Source of the DNA: JANOSH01 sp031415695
Lineage (GTDB): Bacteria; Actinomycetota; Acidimicrobiia; Acidimicrobiales; Ilumatobacteraceae
Direction: 5' to 3'
NCBI GenBank assembly: GCA_031415695.1
Contig: JANOSH010000016.1
Span: forward strand, 62,001 to 126,000
Length of the DNA: 64,000 nucleotides
Positions 8,188-16,145 of the stretch are shown here, piece after piece. Numbering within the stretch: position 1 is the first letter of the stretch; each line of letters starts with the position of its first letter. The translations under genes and the position numbers were made by a program. Below the pieces are notes generated by a model. That model saw only the letters and a list, made by a program, of their open reading frames with translations, did not search any database and had not been told where the DNA came from.

Positions 8188-10263
8188 TTGTCCTTCGTTG
8201 TGTCCTCAGCCGCGTTAGCCGCAACCCCGTCCTCATCGGTTTTCGTTGATTCCGTTGGTATCGGATGGTCGAACTGGTCATACAACTCGAACATTCAACT
8301 CGACGCTCCCTCGCCGGGGCGTCCGGGTGTGGCGATTTCCGCCCAGATTACAGGGCAATGGGGCGCGTTGTCGTTACGCGCCGACTCGCCCATTGCGGTG
8401 ACGCCTGCAACCGTCGTGACCCTGTCCGTGCACGGAGGAGCCTCGGGCGTCGCCCTGGAACTGCTGCTCGGCAGCGATAATTTCTCAACACGGTCCACGC
8501 CCCTCGTGGTTACGGCGTCGGCCAACGTGTGGGTTCCCATCACGGTTACCGCCGCACAACTTGGTGCACTCAAGTCATTCAGGCGGCTGCAGCTCAGCCC
8601 GGTTGGTGGAGCACCTACGGGTGTTTTCAGCGTCGATGACCTCTCGATCATCTCGACCGTCGCCACACCGATTCCGGTGCCGCCGCCACCTGTGCCAGCG
8701 ACGCCGAACCCGACGATCCCCGCACCGCCACGCGGTGCCGCCAACGGGTCCATCACCATCAACACGTCGCAGCTCACGCCGTTCTCATCGGCCATGCGCG
8801 GCACCAACGCCGGCTCATGGGAGAAAGCCTGGTCGTTTGCGGACCCAACCATTGTCGCTAGGACCGCCGGGCTGTTCGGCAATATGCGGTTCCCGGGGGG
8901 GCAGGTCTCACAACATGTCGGCTGGGCGAGCTGCCAGCTCGGCTTCGACATACCCGGCGCACACCCGTGCAATGTGCCTGCGGCTTCAGGCTTCGCTGTT
9001 GGATCGGACTTCATCAAACTGGTACGCAGCACGGGTACCCCCGATGCAATCATCACGATGAATATCAACGCCTCCGCTAAGGAGAACGCCGCCCTGGTGG
9101 CCTTCTTCAATGGTGCCGTGGGCGATGCCCGAGTGCTAGGCGTCGACCAAAAGGGTGCCGATTGGAAGACGGTTGGGTACTGGGCGAAGGTACGTAGCGA
9201 CTCGGGTTCTCCCGATCCGCCGAACCTCACCATCTTCGAGTTCGGTAACGAAACATACGGCGGCAAGGGCGGCCCGCGTTGCATGGCTGATGGTTGGGAA
9301 GTCGCCTATTCGTGCGACCCGTCCCACTACCTCTTTGGACTCGGAACAGGTGCACAACGCTATGACGGCTATGTCGCGACCAAGGCGCTCGTGCGCTCAC
9401 TGTTCCCGTCGGTGCTGCTCGGTGTACCGATAGTCGACCCCGTCCACACATGGACACCGACCTATTTACCGTACGATCGGGAGATTTTGCAGCTCGGAGG
9501 CGCCAGTATCGACTTCCTCGCCGTACACGAATACATGATCAACGGCCCCACCAACGATGCCGCCATGCTGGCCTACCCGCAAACGCATTGGACGGGCATG
9601 CGCGACCGGCTCAACGCGCTGATGGATCAGTTCGCAGGTCGACGAATTCCGATGTATGAGAGCGAGTACGGCCTGTATCCTGTTCTCAATAACGACACGG
9701 AGTCGCGGACGAATTGGGCGATGAATGGGTTGGTCATGACCGACTCGATCGGCATGCTGCATTCGCTGGGATTCGTCGGTGCTAACCAGTTCAACCTATT
9801 CAGTACCGGTCAGGGGCCGAACGGGAACCGGTACTACGGTCAGCTACGAAATGATCCGTCGTTCACGCGGTCGCCAACGTATTGGGGCACGGTGCTGTGG
9901 TCGAAATTCGGCAACCAAATGGCGGCAACCACGTCGACGTTTGACAACGCCACCACGTTGTCGTCGTACGGAGGGCGTACTGCTGATGGCCAGATCAGCC
10001 TACTGGTGATCAACAAGACCACGAGCGCACAGACTGCCAATATCCACTTCCAAGGTATCGCAGGCGTCAATCGCTCGGTGGTCGACGTGGCAACCTCGAC
10101 GTCGTTGTCGGACTGGAACATGTCGTTCAACGGCGTGACGAATCCACTCAACAATCTGAGTGATGCACCGTCAGCAGTCGGTACGTTCGCGGCCACCACA
10201 GCGGTGTCGTGGTCGTTCCCACCAGGCTCAATGACACTCCTGCGGTTTACTCCGTCAGGCTGA
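8188..10263 (+). CDS. Secreted glycoside hydrolase-like protein (clan GH-A type), start unresolved
   Basis: A long secreted protein (691 aa from TTG 8188). It has a signal-peptide C-region ending SSAALA|ATPSS, a beta-rich carbohydrate-binding-like domain (about 20-150), a Pro-rich linker (about 155-180), a TIM-barrel-like catalytic region and a C-terminal beta domain. FEFGNE matches the acid/base Asn-Glu motif of clan GH-A enzymes, and MYESEYG about 160 residues later could hold the nucleophile Glu. It resembles alpha-L-arabinofuranosidase or GH39/GH79-like enzymes (family inferred). TTG 8188 leaves too short a signal peptide. The same frame is open upstream to 8044 and encodes a convincing positively charged and hydrophobic leader from about 8104, but without ATG, GTG, TTG or CTG. 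A one-base error or non-standard start is likely. Confidence 0.8.
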   Translation: MSFVVSSAALAATPSSSVFVDSVGIGWSNWSYNSNIQLDAPSPGRPGVAISAQITGQWGALSLRADSPIAVTPATVVTLSVHGGASGVALELLLGSDNFSTRSTPLVVTASANVWVPITVTAAQLGALKSFRRLQLSPVGGAPTGVFSVDDLSIISTVATPIPVPPPPVPATPNPTIPAPPRGAANGSITINTSQLTPFSSAMRGTNAGSWEKAWSFADPTIVARTAGLFGNMRFPGGQVSQHVGWASCQLGFDIPGAHPCNVPAASGFAVGSDFIKLVRSTGTPDAIITMNINASAKENAALVAFFNGAVGDARVLGVDQKGADWKTVGYWAKVRSDSGSPDPPNLTIFEFGNETYGGKGGPRCMADGWEVAYSCDPSHYLFGLGTGAQRYDGYVATKALVRSLFPSVLLGVPIVDPVHTWTPTYLPYDREILQLGGASIDFLAVHEYMINGPTNDAAMLAYPQTHWTGMRDRLNALMDQFAGRRIPMYESEYGLYPVLNNDTESRTNWAMNGLVMTDSIGMLHSLGFVGANQFNLFSTGQGPNGNRYYGQLRNDPSFTRSPTYWGTVLWSKFGNQMAATTSTFDNATTLSSYGGRTADGQISLLVINKTTSAQTANIHFQGIAGVNRSVVDVATSTSLSDWNMSFNGVTNPLNNLSDAPSAVGTFAATTAVSWSFPPGSMTLLRFTPSG

Positions 10264-10268
10264 ACGGT

Positions 10269-10648
<380 letters not shown>

Positions 10649-10681
10649 ACATGGTGACCCTACTGCAAACCCGTTGGCGAC

Positions 10682-11623
10682 TTAGGGCTTCTTGACTTCG
10701 TAGTACATAAACGAGTTAGGGCCAGGAATGTCGACATCGACCTTGGTTCCGTTGAGCACAATGCTTGTGGCGGCCAAGGAACCAAAGGCACCCGGTACCT
10801 GATACACGGGGATAACGACGGCGGCGGGACCATTGGTGGCCGCGGCCACGGTGGTGGATGCCGTGCTCGGCGTGATAAGCCCAACAACCGGCTCGCCGCC
10901 GAGTGCTTTGGCGAGAATGGCCGCATGGCGGGCCTCGACCGAGCCGACCGTCATGGCCTTTTGGCGCAGCGTAGGCTTTGTAAGTGATGCAACGAGTTGC
11001 TGATACGTGCCTGCAGCCAAGTTCTCGAGCCCGTGGGCGAAGCGCATCAGATCTCCCTGGGGATCCTTGCTCACGCCTATCAGTTCAAGGACCGGCTTCA
11101 AGACTGACTCGGCCAACACCGGGTTGGCCTTTGTGAACGCCTCGCCCCCAGCGCTTTTCGTTGCGGCATCGAAGAATGCAGCGTGCTCACCGTGATGGTT
11201 GCGAAACAGCTTGGCGATGCTGGCCTGCACCTCGTTGAGCGCACCCGAGTCGATCGCCTTGGTGTAGGCGTCGATTGCGGTGTACTCCAAGGAACTGGCA
11301 GTACGAAGCAGCACAATGTCATCGATGACGCGTTCGGGTAACCCGAGGGTCGTTGGCACCAAACCGGCCTGCGGAATGCCGCCCGACTCGGACCCACCGC
11401 ACGCCGCGATGACAGCAGCGGTGGCCACCGAGAATCCCCCGAGGCGTAGGAACCGGCGGCGGCCGAGCCCACCGAGCAGCACATCGGCACGCTCGGGGCT
11501 GCTGAGGCGGGCGTCGCCCGACAGAACTGCGTCGAGGAGCGCGCCTGAGTCGCGCACCGCGGCTTCCTGCACCTGGTTGATGGCTCGAAGGTCGCGGCGG
11601 ATGTCGTCGTTAGAGAGGTTCAT
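10682..11623 (-). CDS. Tat-exported ferritin-like domain lipoprotein
   Basis: A 313-aa protein. After a cytosolic N-terminal stretch of about 55 residues comes a twin-arginine signal GRRRFLRLGGFSVATAA ending in a lipobox-like AAC, so it is probably exported folded and lipid-anchored. The exported part matches ferritin-like_2 (four-helix) proteins: TASSLEYTAIDAYTKAID, FRNHHGEHAAFFD, FAHGLENLAAGTYQQ and SVEARHAAILA provide regularly spaced Glu and His ligands for a di-metal site. The ATG at 11623 is chosen because AGGAAAG lies 8-9 nt before it; a GTG at 11632 overlaps the upstream stop but has its ribosome site too close. It is the second gene of a pair of paralogues. Function could be metal storage or oxidative protection. 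Confidence 0.8.
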   Translation of the reverse strand: MNLSNDDIRRDLRAINQVQEAAVRDSGALLDAVLSGDARLSSPERADVLLGGLGRRRFLRLGGFSVATAAVIAACGGSESGGIPQAGLVPTTLGLPERVIDDIVLLRTASSLEYTAIDAYTKAIDSGALNEVQASIAKLFRNHHGEHAAFFDAATKSAGGEAFTKANPVLAESVLKPVLELIGVSKDPQGDLMRFAHGLENLAAGTYQQLVASLTKPTLRQKAMTVGSVEARHAAILAKALGGEPVVGLITPSTASTTVAAATNGPAAVVIPVYQVPGAFGSLAATSIVLNGTKVDVDIPGPNSFMYYEVKKP

Positions 11624-11628
11624 AGCCG

Positions 11629-12366
11629 TCACTTTCCTGCGATTGGAAACTTGGCCGGGTCGAGCGCTTTTCGGTCGTACAGATCGAACGCACCAACGAG
11701 TTCGCCAACGTTGAGTTCGAGAACTTGGCCGAGCACCGTTGCATGGCGAGCTTCGATTGGCTGAATCGATGCCACTGCGGCGGCACCATTCGTTCCGGTG
11801 AGCACCCCGAGCGCCGATAGGTAGGTTGCTGCTGCGATGTTCTCGAGGTCGTAGGCGGCTTTGAGAACCTCGCGGGCCGATGACGCCTTGGTAAAGCTGG
11901 GAGCGACAGCATCGACAACGGCTTGGTTCGCCGTGCCCACCGACTGCTTACCGGCGAGGGCGCCCATCGCAGCGGCATGCTGGCGGTGGTGATCTTGGAA
12001 CAAGGCGGCCACAGCGCCGGTGGCAGCGTCGAGCTTCTTAGAGTCGATGGCGATGCCGTACGCCGCCACGGCAGCCAGTTCGAGTGACTGTGCCCAGGCC
12101 AGAAGCGAAACATCGTCGGCGGTGGGAGCCGACGGGGGAGCAGCGTCGGCGGCGCCGAGCGGTCGAGCGCCGATGACCACGGCACCAAGTGCTCCCAGAG
12201 CGCCAATCGTCCCGATCCGCTGGAGGAATCCGCGTCGATGCTCAGCGTGAACTACGGCATCGCGACCGAAAAACGTTTCTCCGAGTTCGTCGGAAATACC
12301 CTTCATCGACTCGCGGTGCTCGTCATCGACTTCGTGGGCGAGGCACCTAAGCTGTTGGCCGTCCAC
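11629..12366 (-). CDS. Ferritin-like domain protein, exported, paralogue of the next gene
   Basis: A 245-aa protein with the same plan as its downstream neighbour: a leading stretch of about 40 residues, an HRRGFLQRIGTIGALGALG segment that looks like a twin-arginine-type signal with RR followed by hydrophobic residues, and a ferritin-like helical domain with LAWAQSLELAAVAAYG, FQDHHRQHAAAMG, AYDLENIAAATYLSAL and IEARHATVLG. The start GTG at 12366 has an AAGGAG sequence 7 nt upstream. There is no lipobox Cys, so it is probably soluble in the envelope or membrane-tethered. The two adjacent paralogues suggest a hetero-oligomer or a duplicated function (inference). Confidence 0.75.
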   Translation of the reverse strand: MDGQQLRCLAHEVDDEHRESMKGISDELGETFFGRDAVVHAEHRRGFLQRIGTIGALGALGAVVIGARPLGAADAAPPSAPTADDVSLLAWAQSLELAAVAAYGIAIDSKKLDAATGAVAALFQDHHRQHAAAMGALAGKQSVGTANQAVVDAVAPSFTKASSAREVLKAAYDLENIAAATYLSALGVLTGTNGAAAVASIQPIEARHATVLGQVLELNVGELVGAFDLYDRKALDPAKFPIAGK

Positions 12367-12388
12367 TCAATTCTCCTTGGGTCTGCCG

Positions 12389-12440
12389 GAGGCCACATGG
12401 CTCCGGACGTTCTCAGCCTTTACCGCGCCGCGGTGGCCTC
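12389..12440 (-). promoter_or_regulatory. Structured leader with competing hairpins before the ferritin-like operon
   Basis: GAGGCCAC (12389-12396) and GTGGCCTC (12433-12440) form an 8-bp inverted repeat. CCGGAG at 12387-12392 can instead pair with CTCCGG just inside it (about 12402-12407). The two hairpins exclude each other. They lie 20-70 nt upstream of the GTG at 12366, between it and a TACGCT hexamer further upstream. Regulation is speculative. Confidence 0.35.
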
Positions 12441-12478
12441 TCAAATCTAGGCGTTCCGTGCAGAAAAAGCGTAGACCG

Positions 12479-12892
12479 CTATCGGGCTTTGTCGGCGGCC
12501 CGGCCTCCCAGCACGGCTCCGACCGAGCCAGCAATGATGGTCAACAACAGATTCGACAAGGTTCGCGACCACTGCAGGCCATCATCGGCGAGTGCTTGGC
12601 GCACCAGACGTATCACCTGGAGAACGACGAACACGATGAGAACGGCAACGAGCCCATGGGTAAGTGGCCGTCCGCGATTTTGGTGCCTGGCAGCCACGTA
12701 CGCGCCGCCAACGAGTGCGGCAAGGACGGCAAGCGTGAAGAGAGCCACAGCTCCACCACCAGGTTCGCTACTGGAACCATTGACAAGCCATGACAGCACA
12801 GCGATTGGAACGCCTAGCCCGCCAGCGATCGCCACTCCTCGACGAAGGGCATCGCGGTCGAGGTCACCCGTTGCGTCGGACCACAGTGTCAT
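12479..12892 (-). CDS. Small polytopic membrane protein of unknown function
   Basis: A 137-aa protein with four hydrophobic segments, roughly at residues 20-37, 46-66, 80-97 and 112-130, and a charged N-terminus MTLWSDATGDLDRDALRR. I do not recognise a family. The ATG at 12892 follows the glpD stop by one nucleotide, so it is probably co-expressed with glpD; the much longer open frame to 13027 only overlaps glpD. The last hydrophobic segment has small residues (GSVGAVLGG), which might pack as a dimer. Confidence 0.6.
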   Translation of the reverse strand: MTLWSDATGDLDRDALRRGVAIAGGLGVPIAVLSWLVNGSSSEPGGGAVALFTLAVLAALVGGAYVAARHQNRGRPLTHGLVAVLIVFVVLQVIRLVRQALADDGLQWSRTLSNLLLTIIAGSVGAVLGGRAADKAR

Positions 12893-12893
12893 C

Positions 12894-14573
12894 TCAGGAT
12901 CCCGCCAGAGCAGTGGCGAGCAGCACGTCGGGTAACTCGTCGGCCGCACGTTCCTCGTGTACTGACCGGACGTACATAGTGACCTGGCGGCGGGTTTCCT
13001 CGGCATCCCAGCCCAATTCGATGCCAACCAGTTCGGCCACCGAACCAGCGAGAGCCACCGTGTCGGTGCGAGCCTGCAGGCGTGAGCGCGTGCGTCTGGA
13101 GAGGATGTCGTCGAGCGTTACCACCATCTCGTGACGGCAGGCATGGATAGCTTCGGCGCGCAAGTAGGGCAAGCCGGGGATGAGGGGCTGGCCAAGCGAA
13201 GGGTCACCAGCAATGAGCGCGTCGATAGATGAACGCTCAACGCCATACCGTTCATCGAGGTGGGTTCGTTCGGTGTGCATGTCTGGCCGCTCGTAGCCTT
13301 GGGCGCCCACGAGCCCAAGGTTGGCCGTTTGTGACTTTGCGTCTCGATTGAGCCGCTTGACCACTTCATCGACCGTGTCCTCGGCCATTTCGCGGTACGT
13401 AGTGAGTTTGCCGCCCGTTACCGTGATAAGCCCATTCGGGCGAGAAGCGACCTTGTGGCGGCGCGACAGGTCGGCCGTGCGGCCCGACGAATCCGCCTTC
13501 ACTAACGGCCGCAGCCCAGCCCAGGCACCGACAACGTCGTTGGTGGTAATCGTGGTCGTGATAGCGGCATTGAGGGCCCGCAACACGTAGGCGACATCGT
13601 CGGGTGTGCATTGTGGATCATCGACCGGCCCGGTGTAATCGGTATCGGTGGTGCCTATGTAGGTGAACGTGAAGGTGCCATCGGGCTTCGACAACCAGGG
13701 CACCACGAACAGGGTTCGCTTTTCGCCCGGAACCGGTATCACCGCGGCGATGTCATTGCGTACGAGATGCCACGGCACCGTGATGTGAATGCCCTTCGCC
13801 GGACGAATTGAGTCGGGGTCCGAGCCCTCGTCCATGGCGCGCAGGGTGTCGCTCCACACACCAGCGGCATTGACGATGACACTGGCCCGAACAGTGAACT
13901 CGCGAATCTTGGCGCCCAAGTCGGCTCGAACGGTGACGCCGTCGAGCTGTCCCGCCTGATTATGGAGCAGGCCAACAACACTCGTGTAGTTGGCCACAAC
14001 CGCCCCGTGGGCTGCGGCGGTTTGGGCGACAGCGAGGCACAATCGGGCGTCGTCGACCGTGGCGTCGTAGTACACATAGCCATACGACAGCGTGTCGCTT
14101 GGCATGGTGGGGAAGTGACGAAGGGTTTCGGCGGCTGAAATCTTCTTATGGAACTTTCCGATTCGGGCGCCGCCGGTGAGGTCGTACAACCACATCGCCT
14201 TGCCGAGGGCCCACCCTGTCTTTCGATTGACCGTGCCGCCTTTTCCTGACGTAACTGGGATGAGGAACGGCAACAACCGAACCAGGTGCGGGGCGGTGCG
14301 AAGCATCCGTTGACGCTCTCGCAAGGCCTCGTAGACCAGACCGATGTCGCCCTGTTGCAGGTAGCGCAAGCCACCATGGGCGAGTTTGGATGACTTGGAC
14401 GATGTACCGGACGCAAAGTCGGTTTTTTCGATGAGGGCGACCTTCAGACCGCGGCTAGCCGCGTCGAGCGCAACGCCCGAGCCGGTGATGCCTGCGCCGA
14501 TGACTATGAGGTCGAAACGTTCGTTCTGGAGCCGTTCCAACATCGTGGAACGCTCGAAACTGGGAAGAGACAT
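12894..14573 (-). CDS. glpD: Aerobic glycerol-3-phosphate dehydrogenase
   Basis: A 559-aa FAD enzyme that oxidises glycerol 3-phosphate to dihydroxyacetone phosphate at the membrane and passes electrons to quinone. The N-terminal Rossmann motif is DLIVIGAGITGSGVALDAA, followed by KSSKLAHGGLRYLQQ, the GlpD/GlpA family fingerprint. Later motifs include VVNAAGVWSD, GIHITVPWH, GTTDTDY and GAWAGLRPLV, then VTGGKLTTYREMAED and the C-terminal helical domain. Length is normal. It works with glycerol kinase encoded at 30288-31775, here in a different operon. The gene has its start close to 14573 and no strong Shine-Dalgarno; a small membrane protein follows immediately. Confidence 0.93.
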   Translation of the reverse strand: MSLPSFERSTMLERLQNERFDLIVIGAGITGSGVALDAASRGLKVALIEKTDFASGTSSKSSKLAHGGLRYLQQGDIGLVYEALRERQRMLRTAPHLVRLLPFLIPVTSGKGGTVNRKTGWALGKAMWLYDLTGGARIGKFHKKISAAETLRHFPTMPSDTLSYGYVYYDATVDDARLCLAVAQTAAAHGAVVANYTSVVGLLHNQAGQLDGVTVRADLGAKIREFTVRASVIVNAAGVWSDTLRAMDEGSDPDSIRPAKGIHITVPWHLVRNDIAAVIPVPGEKRTLFVVPWLSKPDGTFTFTYIGTTDTDYTGPVDDPQCTPDDVAYVLRALNAAITTTITTNDVVGAWAGLRPLVKADSSGRTADLSRRHKVASRPNGLITVTGGKLTTYREMAEDTVDEVVKRLNRDAKSQTANLGLVGAQGYERPDMHTERTHLDERYGVERSSIDALIAGDPSLGQPLIPGLPYLRAEAIHACRHEMVVTLDDILSRRTRSRLQARTDTVALAGSVAELVGIELGWDAEETRRQVTMYVRSVHEERAADELPDVLLATALAGS

Positions 14574-14602
14574 GGTGCCCCATTCTACGGGAGGCCCCTG
14601 TG

Positions 14603-15643
14603 TTAATCCCTCGCTCGCATCGCCGGCGCGACGTCGGAGGCAAATCGTCGCAGCGAGCGCCGAGTGCGCCCCGGGTCCATGCCGGGCAGCACGCCAAGCG
14701 CAAGATGCGTCGTGCGGACCTGTCCCATGGACGCCTGAAGTGTGGCGCTAACATGCTCTGCGCCACCAAACACCGGTTGAAACATGAGTCGGCGGGTGGG
14801 ATTGCGAAGCTGGTCGACAGTGGGCACGTCGGTTTTCTGGCCGCCTTTGTCGGCATCGCCAGAATCATTGGCCCACTGGGCGTACACACTCAAAAGATGA
14901 TGGAAATGCGGTGCCGCCTCACTCCATGCCTCGTTGTCATTGTCGCCCACGTGGGTCCAGTGGAGTTGTAGAACCCGCGCCGTGTCTAGCTCAAAGCCAG
15001 CGGCGATTCGTGCTTCGTCGTACACCGATTGCAGGTGGCGGCTGGACAACCCGAGCAAATTCGCGCCGACCCGCCCGGCGCGTCGAACGCCTGGCACGCT
15101 GGTGGCCCCAATCCACAGGGGCATGGGCTCTTGCACCGGTTTGGGCATGAGCCGAGCGCCGTCTAGCTGATAGTGGCGTCCTGCGTACGAGAACGTGTCG
15201 TTGTCCCACATACCGCGCAGGACATCGAGCCCTTCGGTGAAGCGAGACAGCCGCTCGGAACGATCGATGCCATACCCGGCGAACTCGTGAACGGCGTAGC
15301 CCTGGCCCAGCCCCACATCGATTCGACCGTTGGACAAAACATCGAGCGTAGCGATGTCCTCGGCAACTCGGATGGCGTTGTGCAGCGGTAGCAACAAGAG
15401 ATTGAAGCCGATACGTACCCTTGTGGTGATAGCGGCGACCGCGGCTGCAATTGTGACGACCGAGGGGGAGTAGCCATCGTCTGCGAAGTGGTGTTCGGTC
15501 AACCAGATGGTGTCGAATCCTAGTTCTTCGGCCTCTTGGATGAGCTGGAGTTCGTCGGCGTACACATCGGCGAACGGTCGACGCCACGCCGCCGGGTTCC
15601 GAAAGCTAAACATCACCCCAAGGTTGAGCGCATCAGTCGACAT
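14603..15643 (-). CDS. LLM-class flavin-dependent oxidoreductase
   Basis: A 346-aa luciferase-like monooxygenase family protein with a TIM barrel. Segments include DTIWLTEHHFADDGYSPS, RIGFNLLLLPLHNAIRVAED, IDVGLGQGYAVHEFAGYG and LMPKPVQEPMPLWIG, as in alkanal monooxygenase-like group enzymes that use FMN or F420. The EHH triad near residue 50 marks the luciferase-type subgroup rather than the F420 subgroup at 793-1722. It ends 29 bp before glpD begins on the same strand, so a shared operon is possible. Substrate unknown. It is divergent from whiB across about 155 bp. Confidence 0.85.
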   Translation of the reverse strand: MSTDALNLGVMFSFRNPAAWRRPFADVYADELQLIQEAEELGFDTIWLTEHHFADDGYSPSVVTIAAAVAAITTRVRIGFNLLLLPLHNAIRVAEDIATLDVLSNGRIDVGLGQGYAVHEFAGYGIDRSERLSRFTEGLDVLRGMWDNDTFSYAGRHYQLDGARLMPKPVQEPMPLWIGATSVPGVRRAGRVGANLLGLSSRHLQSVYDEARIAAGFELDTARVLQLHWTHVGDNDNEAWSEAAPHFHHLLSVYAQWANDSGDADKGGQKTDVPTVDQLRNPTRRLMFQPVFGGAEHVSATLQASMGQVRTTHLALGVLPGMDPGRTRRSLRRFASDVAPAMRARD

Positions 15644-15688
15644 CGACTGATGCTACGTCGGGAAGGACCGGAGAACCTTTCCGAAGTC

Positions 15689-15717
15689 TTGACAGATCTC
15701 CACGGAGAATTCGTAAG
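15689..15717 (+). promoter_or_regulatory. Candidate promoter for whiB
   Basis: TTGACA at 15689-15694 is a perfect -35. CGTAAG lies 17 bp later at 15712-15717, or GTAAGA at 18 bp. ACCTTTC (15675-15681) and GAAAGGT (15717-15723) form an inverted repeat flanking the promoter and could be an operator. The leader to the ATG would be about 75 nt. Confidence 0.45.
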
Positions 15718-15798
15718 AAAGGTCTTTCCGTGGGCCATTTGGCCCCCTAACATCAACCTTGTTGTCGCCGGGGGGCGTAGCTGAAGGGGTGTGTGATT

Positions 15799-16080
15799 AT
15801 GGCCAGTGCCGTTGGTCGGACCACAAAGTTAGCTGAGCTTGAATCGGAGCCAGCGTGGCTGGAATCCGGGGCATGTCGCGGGCTCGACCCAGCTCTGTTC
15901 TATCCGGACGACGACCTCGACGAGGCGATCGAGGCCAAGCAGGTGTGCGCGTCGTGCCCTGCACAGGTGCTCTGCCTCGAGTACGCGTTGCAGGCTCGTG
16001 AGAAGCAAGGTATTTGGGGAGGGTTTACCGAGCGTGAACGGCGGCGAATCATTCGGCAACGCCGCCGCGTCGCTAGCTAA
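15799..16080 (+). CDS. WhiB-family iron-sulfur transcriptional regulator
   Basis: A 93-aa Actinobacteria-specific regulator that binds a [4Fe-4S] cluster and acts with the primary sigma factor. Cys at about 26, 50, 53 and 59 give the arrangement C-x23-C-x2-C-x5-C; GIWGG at 71-75 is the family beta-turn, and the basic tail ERRRIIRQRRR would contact DNA. The ATG at 15799 is preferred to GTG 15793 because GAAGGGG (15783-15789) is 9 nt upstream. It stands alone, with a strong -35 hexamer upstream. Which WhiB subfamily it belongs to is unclear; the length and tail resemble WhiB1/WhiB2-like proteins. Confidence 0.93.
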   Translation: MASAVGRTTKLAELESEPAWLESGACRGLDPALFYPDDDLDEAIEAKQVCASCPAQVLCLEYALQAREKQGIWGGFTERERRRIIRQRRRVAS

Positions 16081-16145
16081 CCGACAACGTATAACCAGCT
16101 ATTCGCAAACCACATGGTCAGCTCGTCACGTATCCTGATCGGTCC

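Noticed and set aside
8295..9284. 329-aa open frame on the minus strand inside the glycosidase gene
   Set aside because: It is antisense to a gene with good domain evidence, has composition typical of a GC-rich shadow frame and no recognisable motifs.
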